From an uncultured Agromyces sp. (GTDB lineage Bacteria; Actinomycetota; Actinomycetes; Actinomycetales; Microbacteriaceae), in the NCBI GenBank assembly GCA_913053875.1, contig CAJXGN010000002.1:124001-188000 (forward strand): a stretch of DNA of 64,000 nt, given 5' to 3'. A program made the translations under genes and the position numbers. The notes under the pieces were generated by a model. It was not told the origin of the DNA. It did not search any database and was given only the letters and a program-made list of their open reading frames with translations. Position 1 is the first letter of the stretch; every line of letters starts with the position of its first letter. Below, piece by piece: positions 41,699-50,130 of the stretch.

Positions 41699-43267
41699 AT
41701 GGCCGACTCGCCGCGACGACCCGTGCCCGGATGGCTGCTCCCGGGCGGCGCCGGCGTGGCCGCGGCGCTCTTCGGCGCGGGCCTCGGCGAGCTCTCGGCG
41801 GCGCTCTTCGCGCAGGGCGGCAGCCCGTTCACGGTCATCGGCTCGTGGCTCGTCGACCTCGCGCCGCCGTGGGCGAAGGACACCGCGATCGCGCTGTTCG
41901 GCACGAACAACAAGACCGCGCTGCTCGTCGGCATCGGCATCGTGCTCGTCGCGGTCGCGTTCGGCGCGGGCGTGCTCGAGTGGCGGCGCCCGCCGTTCGG
42001 CCGCGTCGTGCTCGTCGGGCTCGGCGTGGTCGGCTTCATCGCCGCGACGTCTCGCGCGAACGCCACCCCGCTCGACTGGGTGCCGTCGGCGATCGCGGCC
42101 GGCGCAGCGGCATCCGCGCTGGCCGTCGTGCTCAGGCGCCTGCCCGCCCGTCCACCGGAGCGAGCGGATGCTCCCGAGGACGCCGCCCGTGCGACGACGG
42201 TCGACCGGCGACGCTTCCTCGGCTGGGCCGGCGGTGCGGCCGCGATCGGCGCGCTCGCCGCGCTCGGCGGCTACGCCATGCAGGCGGGATCCCGGGCCGT
42301 GAGCGCGGTGCGCGAGGCCATCTCGCTGCCGACGCCGGCGACGCCCGCCCCGCCGATTCCGGCCGGCGCTGAACTCGGCATCAACGGGCTCGCACCCGTC
42401 GTCACGCCGAACGACCGCTTCTACCGCATCGACACGGCGCTGCGCGTGCCCGACCTCGAGCCGGCCGACTGGAGCCTGCGCATCCACGGCATGGTCGACC
42501 GCGAGGTCACGCTGACGTGGGACGAGCTGCTCGCGCTGCCGATGGTGGAGCACGCCGTGACGCTCGCGTGCGTGTCGAACGAGGTGGGCGGTTCGCTCAT
42601 CGGCAACGCCGTGTGGCTCGGCGCGCCGATCCGCGACCTGCTCGCCGAGGCCGGCCCGTCCGCCGACGCCGACATGGTGCTCTCGCGCTCGGTCGACGGG
42701 TGGACGGCCAGCACGCCCATCGAGGCGCTCACCGACGACCGGCAGTCGCTGCTCGCCGTCGGCATGAACGGCGAGCCGCTGCCCGCCGAGCACGGCTTCC
42801 CGGTGCGCATGGTGGTGCCCGGGCTCTACGGCTACGTGTCGGCGACGAAGTGGGTGACCGAGCTCGAGGTCACGCGGTTCGATCGCGCCGAGGCGTACTG
42901 GACCCCGCGCGGCTGGTCGGAGCGCGGGCCGATCAAGCTGCACTCGCGCATCGACGTGCCGCGCCCCGGGTCGACGGTCTCGCCCGGCACGCAGGTCGCG
43001 GCCGGCGTCGCCTGGCACCAGCACACGGGTGTCGCGGGCGTCGAGGTGTCGGTCGACGACGGGCCGTGGGAGCCGGCCGAGCTCGCGACGGCGATCTCGG
43101 ACGACACGTGGGTGCAGTGGCGGCACGAGTGGCAGGCCGAGCCGGGCACGCGACAGCTGCGGGTGCGGGCCATCAGCGCCGACGGCGAGGTGCAGACCGA
43201 GGAGCGCGTGCCGGTGGCCCCCGACGGCGCCACCGGCCACCACATCATCACCGTGCAGGTCGCCTGA
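41699..43267 (+). CDS. Membrane-anchored molybdopterin oxidoreductase, sulfite oxidase type
   Basis: A 522-residue protein. Residues 10-150 contain four hydrophobic segments; then RRRFLGWAGGAAAIG (about 165-180) looks like an internal twin-arginine signal; then the oxidoreductase molybdopterin domain with the Mo-ligand cysteine in LACVSNEVGG near residue 290, and the C-terminal Mo-co dimerisation domain to 522. The catalytic part should therefore be outside the membrane. It may oxidise sulfite or reduce oxidised sulfur compounds or methionine sulfoxide like YedY; the substrate is not clear. Confidence 0.9.
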   Translation: MADSPRRPVPGWLLPGGAGVAAALFGAGLGELSAALFAQGGSPFTVIGSWLVDLAPPWAKDTAIALFGTNNKTALLVGIGIVLVAVAFGAGVLEWRRPPFGRVVLVGLGVVGFIAATSRANATPLDWVPSAIAAGAAASALAVVLRRLPARPPERADAPEDAARATTVDRRRFLGWAGGAAAIGALAALGGYAMQAGSRAVSAVREAISLPTPATPAPPIPAGAELGINGLAPVVTPNDRFYRIDTALRVPDLEPADWSLRIHGMVDREVTLTWDELLALPMVEHAVTLACVSNEVGGSLIGNAVWLGAPIRDLLAEAGPSADADMVLSRSVDGWTASTPIEALTDDRQSLLAVGMNGEPLPAEHGFPVRMVVPGLYGYVSATKWVTELEVTRFDRAEAYWTPRGWSERGPIKLHSRIDVPRPGSTVSPGTQVAAGVAWHQHTGVAGVEVSVDDGPWEPAELATAISDDTWVQWRHEWQAEPGTRQLRVRAISADGEVQTEERVPVAPDGATGHHIITVQVA

Positions 43268-43305
43268 CCCGCCTCGCCCCCCGTCCCGCCATCGAACCCC
43301 TGCCC

Positions 43306-43363
43306 GAGACCCGTCAATACCCTGCGCTTCCACGCGCCATTCCGCAGGTTGTTGACGGGTCTC
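43306..43363. repeat. Hairpin repeat with GAGACCCGTCAA arms, copy 2
   Basis: GAGACCCGTCAA (43306-43317) and TTGACGGGTCTC (43352-43363) are perfect 12-bp arms; an inner pair CCTGCG/CGCAGG (43321-43326 and 43343-43348) closes a 16-nt loop. Same order and loop length as 11678-11733. It lies between two plus-strand genes and could terminate the first one. Confidence 0.8.
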
Positions 43364-43380
43364 GCGACGGTGCGGAGCGA

Positions 43381-43386
43381 TACGGT
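43381..43386 (+). promoter_or_regulatory. -10 hexamer TACGGT of the phosphotransferase gene
   Basis: TACGGT, 7 nt before ATG 43394 and 17 bp after hairpin repeat copy 2. Confidence 0.45.
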
Positions 43387-43393
43387 GGCGGCC

Positions 43394-44356
43394 ATGGCGG
43401 TGCACGGTTCGGGCGGGCGGATGCCCTGGGGCGACGTGCCCGCGAGCGTGCGCGCGGCCGTGGACGACCTGCTCGGCTCGCCCGTGGTCGACGCCGTCAG
43501 CCAGCCGGCCGGGTTCTCGCCCGGCTCCGCCGACCGCGTCACGACGGCCGATGGCACGCGGGCGTTCGTGAAGACCGCGTCGACAGCCGTGAACGCGCAG
43601 GCGGTCGACCTGCATCGCCGCGAGGGCGCGATCGCGGGCGCGATGCCCGCGGGCATGCCGGTGCCCGCCGTGCGCGGCGTGGTCGACCGCGGCGACTGGA
43701 TCGCGGTCGTGTTCGACGACGTCGAGGGGAGGCATCCGCACACCCCCTGGCAGCCCGCCGAGCTGGGCGCCGTGCTCGACGCCCTCGCCCGGCTCTCCGC
43801 CGAACCCGCGCCGGCCGAACTGGCCGCGATGCTGGAGTCCGCATCGGACGCGCTGGCGGACAACCTGCGCGGCTGGCAGCGCATCGCCGCCGATCCTGCA
43901 CGTCTGCCCGCGCTGGCACCCGGCGACCGCGAGTGGGTCGCGGCCCGTCTCGACCGGCTGGCCGCGGACGCCGCGACCGCGATCGGCGAGGTCGGCGGCG
44001 ACCGCCTGGTGCACCTCGACGTGCGGGCCGACAACCTGCTCGTGCGGCCGGACGGATCCGTCGTGCTCGTCGACTGGCCGTGGGCGGCGCTCGGCGCGGG
44101 CTGGCTCGACGCGCTCGTGCTGCTGGTCAACGTGCGCCTGTACGACCCCGCCGCCGACGTGGAGTCGCTGCTTCGGGAGCATCCGGTGTTCGCGGAACTC
44201 GACGGGGCCGTCGCGAACCGGGTGCTCGCGGGGCTCACGGGCTACTTCCTCGAGGCGTCGGCGGGGCCGGAGGTGGCCGAGATCCCGAACCTGCGCCGCT
44301 TCCAGCTCGACCAGGGCCTCGTGGGCCTCGCGCTGCTGCGCGAGCGCCTCCCCTGA
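43394..44356 (+). CDS. Aminoglycoside phosphotransferase-fold (APH) family protein
   Basis: A 320-residue kinase-like protein. FVKTAS supplies the ATP-binding Lys, HLDVRADNLLV (about 213-223) is the catalytic Asp/Asn loop in place of HGDLHxxN, and VLVDWPWA carries the metal-binding Asp. Such proteins phosphorylate small hydroxyl compounds; resistance to aminoglycosides should not be assumed. Start ATG 43394 is set by the -10 element 7 nt upstream. Confidence 0.87.
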   Translation: MAVHGSGGRMPWGDVPASVRAAVDDLLGSPVVDAVSQPAGFSPGSADRVTTADGTRAFVKTASTAVNAQAVDLHRREGAIAGAMPAGMPVPAVRGVVDRGDWIAVVFDDVEGRHPHTPWQPAELGAVLDALARLSAEPAPAELAAMLESASDALADNLRGWQRIAADPARLPALAPGDREWVAARLDRLAADAATAIGEVGGDRLVHLDVRADNLLVRPDGSVVLVDWPWAALGAGWLDALVLLVNVRLYDPAADVESLLREHPVFAELDGAVANRVLAGLTGYFLEASAGPEVAEIPNLRRFQLDQGLVGLALLRERLP

Positions 44357-44436
44357 CCGGCGCCCTCCAGACCCGTCTCAGCACCACCCCTCGTACACTC
44401 GGTCGTAGCCGCCGAACGCCCGGGAGGAGGCACACG

Positions 44437-45627
44437 ATGGCCGATCGGTTCCTGTCGCCGGGCGTGTTCGTGCGCGAGGTGCCGCAACCCGGGCCGCCGC
44501 CGATCACGCCGGTCGACACGGCGATCACGGGGTTCGTGGGCGGTGCCACGGCCGGCCCGCACGACGAGCCGGTGTCGGTCGCGAGCTGGGGCGAGTTCGC
44601 CCGCACGTTCGGCGGCGTCACCGCGCGCAGCCACCTCGGCTACTCGGTGCGCGACTACTTCCGCAACGGCGGGCGACGCGCGATCGTGGTGCGGGTGGGC
44701 GACGGCGACGGGACGGTCGCCGACGACGACGTGCTCGGCGCGGACGTGCCGGCGCCCCGCGGCATCCACGCGCTCGCGATCTCGGAGCACCTCGGCCTCG
44801 TGGTCGTGCCGCCCTACGGCTCCCCCGGGGTCGCGCGACGCGGCGACCCGCTCGCGGCGTTCGGCGTCGGCGAGTCCGTGATCGCCGCCGCCGTGGAGTT
44901 CGCCGCCCGGCGCCGCGCGACCGCGGTGCTCGACGCGCCCCTCGGCCTCGACCCGCGATCCGCCACCGCCGCCGACTTCGCGGCCTTCCCCGACAGCCCG
45001 GATGCAGCGGTGTACGCCCCACGCGTGACCGGCGCCGATCCGCTCCGACCCGCCGACACCGTACGCGCGCCGTCGGGTGCGATCGCGGGCCTGATCGCGC
45101 GCACCGATGCGACGCGGGGCGTGTGGAAGGCCCCCGCGGGCACGGATGCCGCCCTGGCGGGCATCGGCGGCCTCGAGGCATCCGTGCACCAACACGAGAT
45201 CGAGGCGCTCACGCAGCTGCGCGTGAATGCGCTGCGCGTGGCGGGCGACGGCTCCGTGCTCGTGTGGGGCGCCCGCACCCGCTCGACCGACCCGACATGG
45301 CGGTACCTGCCCGTGCGCCGCACGGTGCGCTTCCTCGAGGAGAGCATCGAGCGCGGCCTCGCCTGGACCGTGTTCGAGCCGAACGACGCGAACCTGCAGG
45401 CGCGCGTGCGTGCGATGGTCGAGCGCTTCCTCGACGACCTGTTCCGGGCCGGCGCGTTCCGCGGCCAGAGCGCGCGCGAGGCCTACACGGTGCGGGCGGA
45501 TGCCTCGACGACGACGCCCGCCGACGTCGCCGCGGGCCGCCTGCACGTGCTGATCGGCGTCGCGCTGACCGCGCCGGCCGAGTTCACGGTGCTCCGTCTC
45601 ACGGCCCGCACCGCCGTCGCCCCCTGA
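44437..45627 (+). CDS. Orphan contractile-tail sheath protein
   Basis: A 396-residue homologue of phage and contractile-injection-system tail sheath proteins. The N terminus (FLSPGVFVREVPQPGPPPI and ITGFVGGATAGP) and the C terminus (VFEPNDANLQARVRAMVERF, GAFRGQSAREAYTVRADA, GRLHVLIGVALTAPAEFTVL) are family hallmarks of the inner sheath core. Residues 80-260 form a shorter outer domain than in most phages. GGGAGGAGG lies 5 nt before ATG 44437. No tube, baseplate, spike, AAA+ or lysis genes lie within 15 kb either side, so it is isolated in otherwise chromosomal genes. Function here unknown. Confidence 0.87.
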   Translation: MADRFLSPGVFVREVPQPGPPPITPVDTAITGFVGGATAGPHDEPVSVASWGEFARTFGGVTARSHLGYSVRDYFRNGGRRAIVVRVGDGDGTVADDDVLGADVPAPRGIHALAISEHLGLVVVPPYGSPGVARRGDPLAAFGVGESVIAAAVEFAARRRATAVLDAPLGLDPRSATAADFAAFPDSPDAAVYAPRVTGADPLRPADTVRAPSGAIAGLIARTDATRGVWKAPAGTDAALAGIGGLEASVHQHEIEALTQLRVNALRVAGDGSVLVWGARTRSTDPTWRYLPVRRTVRFLEESIERGLAWTVFEPNDANLQARVRAMVERFLDDLFRAGAFRGQSAREAYTVRADASTTTPADVAAGRLHVLIGVALTAPAEFTVLRLTARTAVAP

Positions 45628-45639
45628 CGGTGCAGCGCC

Positions 45640-46278
45640 TCAGGCGTGCTGGGCGCCGTCGGCGGCCTCGCGCGACTGCTTCACCTCGAACGCGACCTCG
45701 CGCATGAGCAGGCGCATCCGGCGCTCGCGCCCCTGCTCGTAGTCTGGGTCGTCCTCGTAGCGGTGCCAGGTCTCGGCGGAACGGCGCGCGATCTCCCCGC
45801 CGATCTCCCCCCACGCGTCGTCGCGCGCGAGCTTGACGAGCACCTGCACCGACTGCGCGTCGTCGCGGATCACCCGCAGCCGCGCCGCGACCGCCGTGTT
45901 GACCTCCTCGCGGTGCTCGAGGTTGTGCAGGTCGCGCGACCGGTAGTCGTGCTCGTGCTTGGCCCGGCCGGGCAGGCTGAAGGCCTTGCGCCGCACCTCG
46001 TGCACGCGCTCGGCCGAGCGGTCGAGTTCGGCGATGTGCTCGTCGAGGATCTCCCGCGCGACCCCCTCGTACCGCGCCGTGTCGAACGCGTCCTCGCCAC
46101 GCAGCGCGCCGACGATGATGCGGTTCTTCAGCGTGAGCCGGGCGCTGTACCGCGCAACCATCACGCCGTCGTCGATCACGTGCTCGCGCAGCGGCTGGTC
46201 GGGGTTGATCTCGGGCGCGCGGTAGGGCGCCATCTTGCGACGCTTGGGGCCGCGACGGAACAGGTCATTCCACCCCAT
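45640..46278 (-). CDS. Uncharacterised helical protein
   Basis: A 212-residue cytoplasmic protein that I do not recognise. It starts MGWNDLFRRGPKRRKMAPYR, has a basic N terminus and then is strongly charged and mostly helical (many Arg, Glu, His), with EHDYRSRDLHNLEHREEV in the middle. ATG 46278 has GGGG-type purines upstream only. It is convergent with the tail-sheath gene with 12 bp between the stops. No membrane segment or signal peptide. Confidence 0.75.
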   Translation of the reverse strand: MGWNDLFRRGPKRRKMAPYRAPEINPDQPLREHVIDDGVMVARYSARLTLKNRIIVGALRGEDAFDTARYEGVAREILDEHIAELDRSAERVHEVRRKAFSLPGRAKHEHDYRSRDLHNLEHREEVNTAVAARLRVIRDDAQSVQVLVKLARDDAWGEIGGEIARRSAETWHRYEDDPDYEQGRERRMRLLMREVAFEVKQSREAADGAQHA

Positions 46279-46348
46279 CGCCGACCCCCTTTCCGACACG
46301 CGGCGCTCCACGCTCAGCGTAGCGCCGCAGGTCGAGCGGATGCCCGGG

Positions 46349-48121
46349 TCAGCGTCCGGTGAGCGGCGGCGTGCGCGGCGGCGACGTGCGACGCGACCCG
46401 GTCGCCTCGAACGCGGCGGCGAGCGCCAGCAGCGCCGTGTCGTCGTAGGCGCGGCCGGCGAACGTGAGGCCCACGGGCATCCCGATGTCGGCCATCGTGC
46501 CCATCGGCACGGTGACCGTGGGGATGCCCAGGTGCCGGGGCACGAGGTTGCCGTTGGCGACCCAGGTGCCGTTGCGCCAGGCCAGGTCGGCGGATGCCTC
46601 GTCGACATCGGCGTCCGCCGGACCCACGTCGGCCACGGCGGGGAAGACGACGGCGTCGAGGCCGAGACCGTCCATCCACTGCTCGAGGTCGATGCGACGG
46701 GTCTCCTCGAGCCCGCGCAGGCCCTCCTCGAGGTGCGGGATGTCCGTGAGTTGCCGTCCCGGGTGCGCTCGCACGTGCGCCGGGTAGTCGGCGATGTCGT
46801 CGTCGAACCCGTCGTAGCGGTCGGGCAGCGCGCCCTCGGGCTGCGGGAAGATGCGCGCGCCGTCGACGTCGGCGAGACTCGGCAGCGCGGGGTCGCCGTT
46901 CGCACGCAGGAAGTCGTCCCACGCCCACGCCGACAGGTCGACGATCTCGTGGTGCAGGAACTCGGGGCTCACGAGCCCGCGCGTGAACACGGTGGGCGCA
47001 CCGGGCCGGTCGCCCTCGTAGTTCGTCACGGCGGGGAAGTCGACCTCGACGACCTCGGCACCGGCGGCCTCGAGGTCGCGGCGCGCGGCCGCCCAGAGTT
47101 CGACGACCGATGCACGGGTCTCGATGCGCCGCCCCGTCGGTCCGCCGATGCCGGGTGCGTCGGCGGTGCCGGCGTCGGGGTCGGCGTTCACGTACATGCG
47201 CGGCACGCCGAAGCGCCGGCCCGCGAGCACGGCACGGGCCGCCGCGGCGCGGCCCTGCGAGGCATCCGCGCCGTCGTCGCCCGACCCCGGGGCATCCACC
47301 CCACCCGGCGCCAGCGCCGCATACGACTCGGGACGCACCGCCGACGCGGCGGGCAGCGCGACCCACGGCTGCGCGCGCCAGAAGTCGCCGCGCGTCGCGG
47401 GGTCGTCGGCGACGATCACGTCGAGCACGGCGAGCAGGTCGGCCATGGTGCGCGCCTGCGGCACGACGACGTCCATGGTCGGCACGAGCGGCCAGTTGCC
47501 GCGCACCGAGATGACGCCGCGCGAGGGCGTGTAGGCGCAGAGCGCGTTGTTGGAGGCGGGCGCGCGGCCCGACGACCAGGTCTCCTCGCCGAGTCCGAAC
47601 GCGGCGAACGACGCCGCCGTCGTGGTGCCCGAGCCGTTCGACGAGCCCGACGCGAACGCGGCGGTCAGGTACTCCGCGTTGTAGGGGCTCTCGGCGCGGC
47701 CGTAGACGCCGCGCTGCATGCCGCCGTTGGCCATGGGCGGCATGTTCGTCAGGCCCAGGCAGATCGCCCCGCCCGCACGCAGCCGCGCGATCGCGAACGC
47801 GTCGTCGCCGGCCACGAGGTCGGCGAACGCCGGGCTGCCGGCCGCGACCGTGAGCCCGCGCACCGCGTACGAGTCCTTGGCGGTGTACGGGATGCCGTCG
47901 AGCGGCCCGCGCACCTCGCCGCGCGCCCGGCGGGCGTCGCTCTCGCGCGCCTCGGCGAGCGCCTCGGGGTTCGGCACGACCACGGCGTTCAGTCGGATGC
48001 CGCCGCGATCGAAGTACGCGATGCGCGCGAGGTACGCGAGCACGAGCTGCTCGCTCGTCGCCCGGCCGTCCTCGAGCGCAGCACGCAGGTCGGCGATGGA
48101 CGCCTCGTGCACCTCGATCAT
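46349..48121 (-). CDS. Amidase signature family enzyme
   Basis: A 590-residue amidase with the Lys-Ser-Ser triad: K82 in IPYTAKDS, cis-Ser in ASGSSNGSG (about 157-165), and nucleophile S184 in the TWSSGRAPAS segment. It hydrolyses an amide or carbamoyl-type C-N bond. ATG 48121 overlaps the agmatine deiminase stop as ATGA, so the two are translationally coupled. The natural substrate may be N-carbamoylputrescine made by the upstream gene product; that is inference. Two insertions after residue 235 make it longer than the usual 450-500 residues. Confidence 0.88.
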   Translation of the reverse strand: MIEVHEASIADLRAALEDGRATSEQLVLAYLARIAYFDRGGIRLNAVVVPNPEALAEARESDARRARGEVRGPLDGIPYTAKDSYAVRGLTVAAGSPAFADLVAGDDAFAIARLRAGGAICLGLTNMPPMANGGMQRGVYGRAESPYNAEYLTAAFASGSSNGSGTTTAASFAAFGLGEETWSSGRAPASNNALCAYTPSRGVISVRGNWPLVPTMDVVVPQARTMADLLAVLDVIVADDPATRGDFWRAQPWVALPAASAVRPESYAALAPGGVDAPGSGDDGADASQGRAAAARAVLAGRRFGVPRMYVNADPDAGTADAPGIGGPTGRRIETRASVVELWAAARRDLEAAGAEVVEVDFPAVTNYEGDRPGAPTVFTRGLVSPEFLHHEIVDLSAWAWDDFLRANGDPALPSLADVDGARIFPQPEGALPDRYDGFDDDIADYPAHVRAHPGRQLTDIPHLEEGLRGLEETRRIDLEQWMDGLGLDAVVFPAVADVGPADADVDEASADLAWRNGTWVANGNLVPRHLGIPTVTVPMGTMADIGMPVGLTFAGRAYDDTALLALAAAFEATGSRRTSPPRTPPLTGR

Positions 48122-49185
48122 CGGGCGCCTCCCTCGGGGCCGGCCGCAACAGCGTCGCCCGCACCGACCGCGGGCTGCTGCTGCGTGATGCAGTGGATGC
48201 CCCCGCCGCGCGCCAGGATCTCCCGCGCGTCGACGGTCACGACCTTCCGCCCGGGGTACGCGTCGGCGAGGATCTCGGCGGCCGCCGCATCCGCCCGCTC
48301 TTCCCCGTAGCCGCAGGCGATGACGCCGCCGTTGACGACGAGGTGGTTCACGTAGCTGTAGTCGACGAAGCCGTGCTCGTCGCGCAGCGTCGCCGGTGCG
48401 GGCAGGTCGATGATGTCGAAGCGTCGCCCCGCGGCATCCGTCTGCATCTCGAAGAAGTGGCGCAGCTCGCGGGTCACCTCGTAGTCGGGGTGCTCGACGT
48501 CGTGCTGGGCGTGCAGCAGCAGGCGGCCGGGCGAGGGGATCGTGGCGACCATGTCGACGTGGCCGCGCGTGCCGAAGTCGTCGTAGTCGCGGGTGAGGCC
48601 GCGCGGCAGCCAGATCACCTTGGTCGCGCCGATGGTGCGGGCGAGTTCGTCCTCGACGCGGGCGCGGTCGGCGTACGGGTTGCGACCGGGGTCGAGCTGC
48701 ACGGTCTCGGTGACGAGCACGGTTCCCTCGCCGTCGACGTGGATGCCGCCGCCCTCGTTCACGAGCAGCGACGAGATCACGGGCGCGTCCACCTGCCCGG
48801 CGACGAAGCGCGCGATCTCGCGGTCGTGCTCCCAGCTCGCCCAGGCGGGCGCGCCCCAGCCGTTGAAGACCCAGTCGACCGCGCCGAGCGCGCCGCCGTC
48901 GCCGAGCACGAAGGTGGGGCCCATGTCGCGCATCCAGTAGTCGTCGAGCGGGGCCTCGACCTGCGTGATGTGGCCGCCGAGCATGCTGCGGGCCTGAGCG
49001 GATGCCACGGGGTCGACGACCATCGTCACCGGCTCGAACTCCGCGACGGCGTGGGCGACCGCGGTCCACGCCTCGCGGGCGCGGTCGCCGTCTGCCTCGG
49101 ATTCGCCGAGGGTGAGGTTGGGGCGCGGGAACGCCATCCACGTGCGCTCGTGCGGGGCGGTCTCGGACGGCATGCGCCAGGTCAT
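48118..49185 (-). CDS. aguA: Agmatine deiminase
   Basis: A 355-residue guanidino-group hydrolase of the peptidylarginine-deiminase fold, converting agmatine to N-carbamoylputrescine and ammonia. WMRDMGP near residue 85, NEGGGIHVDGEGTVL in the middle, GTRGHVDMVA and nucleophile C332 in GGGIHCITQQ match the family. GAGGAGG is 5 nt upstream of ATG 49185. First gene of a two-gene operon with the amidase, divergent from a TetR regulator over the palindrome at 49235-49250. Confidence 0.92.
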   Translation of the reverse strand: MTWRMPSETAPHERTWMAFPRPNLTLGESEADGDRAREAWTAVAHAVAEFEPVTMVVDPVASAQARSMLGGHITQVEAPLDDYWMRDMGPTFVLGDGGALGAVDWVFNGWGAPAWASWEHDREIARFVAGQVDAPVISSLLVNEGGGIHVDGEGTVLVTETVQLDPGRNPYADRARVEDELARTIGATKVIWLPRGLTRDYDDFGTRGHVDMVATIPSPGRLLLHAQHDVEHPDYEVTRELRHFFEMQTDAAGRRFDIIDLPAPATLRDEHGFVDYSYVNHLVVNGGVIACGYGEERADAAAAEILADAYPGRKVVTVDAREILARGGGIHCITQQQPAVGAGDAVAAGPEGGAR

Positions 49186-49234
49186 GGTTCCTCCTCGGGG
49201 CGGGCGGCGGCCGCTCGGGGCGACCGACACGTTA

Positions 49235-49250
49235 TTGATCATATGGTCAA
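49235..49250. promoter_or_regulatory. TetR operator between agmatine deiminase and TetR genes
   Basis: TTGATCATATGGTCAA is a 16-bp palindrome with a single mismatched pair, in an A+T-rich island 50 bp upstream of the deiminase start and 54 bp upstream of the TetR start. It is the obvious site for the TetR protein at 49304-49957 to repress both directions. Confidence 0.7.
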
Positions 49251-49290
49251 CAATCGGCGCGGCGCACCACCTCCGAGGCATCCGTCTGCC

Positions 49291-49296
49291 TAGACT
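49291..49296 (+). promoter_or_regulatory. -10 hexamer TAGACT of the TetR gene
   Basis: TAGACT, 7 nt before ATG 49304. The operator lies 40 bp upstream of this element, close to where the -35 would be. Confidence 0.5.
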
Positions 49297-49303
49297 CGAC
49301 GCG

Positions 49304-49957
49304 ATGACTCGAACGCTTCGCCGGCGCGCCGGCCGGAAGTCGCCCGAGGCTCGGGGGGAACAGATCCAGGCCGCGGCGCGCTCGCTCGCCCTCGACCAGG
49401 GCCTCTCGGCGCTCACGCTGCGCAGCATCGCGGCCCGCATCGACGTCACCCCCGCCCTCGTCTCGCACTACCAGCCGAACATGGACGCGCTCATCGCCGC
49501 CACCTTCACGGCGATCGTCTCGGAGGAGGTCGAGGAGGTCGCCGCCCTGCTCGCGGAGCAGCCCACCCCGACGGCGGGCCTCGCGGTGCTGCTCGACACG
49601 CTGCTCGACGCCGAGCGCGACGACGTCACGATCGTCTGGGTCGAGGCGTGGGCGATGGGCCGGCGCAGCGACGCGCTCGCGGGCGCGATCCGCGGCGAGA
49701 TGGACGCCTGGCACGACGTGCTGCGCGGCTTCGTCGAGCAGGGCGTCGCCGCGGGCGAGTTCGAGACGGATGCCCCCGATGCGGTCGCCTGGCAGCTGCT
49801 CGGCATGATCGACGGGCTGAACGCCCAGGCGCTCGTGCGCTGGGGCGACCCGGGCGAGCGCGGCTCGATGCTCGGCCGTGCGGTCGAGGGCATGCTCGGG
49901 CTGCGGCGCGGGGCGCTGGCGTCCGAGTCTCGCGCAGGCGCGGCATCCGCCACCTGA
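49304..49957 (+). CDS. TetR-family regulator of the agmatine/amidase operon
   Basis: A 217-residue TetR protein. A basic N terminus, helix-turn-helix at about 38-60 (LTLRSIAARIDVTPALVSHYQP) and a C-terminal all-helical domain of the BetI-like TetR_C_6 kind (TIVWVEAWAMGRRS) are visible. Divergent from agmatine deiminase with an intervening palindrome, so probably its repressor, induced by agmatine, a polyamine or a related compound. Confidence 0.9.
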   Translation: MTRTLRRRAGRKSPEARGEQIQAAARSLALDQGLSALTLRSIAARIDVTPALVSHYQPNMDALIAATFTAIVSEEVEEVAALLAEQPTPTAGLAVLLDTLLDAERDDVTIVWVEAWAMGRRSDALAGAIRGEMDAWHDVLRGFVEQGVAAGEFETDAPDAVAWQLLGMIDGLNAQALVRWGDPGERGSMLGRAVEGMLGLRRGALASESRAGAASAT

Positions 49958-50130
49958 CTGCCGGCACAACCCCGGCGCACGCATCCCGGCGACGCGGAAA
50001 CGGACCCGATCGACCAAGACGCTGGCGGCAGCCGCATCCGCTCCCCTAATCTGGGCGGAGCGCCGCGGCACGGCCGCCGTCGGTGCATCCAGTCGACGGG
50101 TACCAGACGTCCCGAGCGCAGGAGCCGTGC

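Noticed and set aside
40307..44182. A minus-strand frame of 1291 codons
   Set aside because: Only its last 84 codons (zinc-ribbon protein) are supported; the rest lies opposite the aldo/keto reductase, molybdopterin and phosphotransferase genes and has low-complexity composition.
43394..44356. Aminoglycoside resistance gene
   Set aside because: The APH fold is shared by many small-molecule kinases, the catalytic loop is HLDVRADN rather than a resistance-enzyme signature, and there is no resistance context.
44368..44380. Third copy of the GACCCGTC hairpin (AGACCCGTCTCA at this place)
   Set aside because: There is no matching second arm within 100 bp, so it is a solitary half-site and probably chance.
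44437..46278. Prophage or complete contractile injection system
   Set aside because: Only the sheath gene is present; neighbours are metabolic genes, and no integrase, attachment repeat, tube, baseplate or lysis gene is seen.
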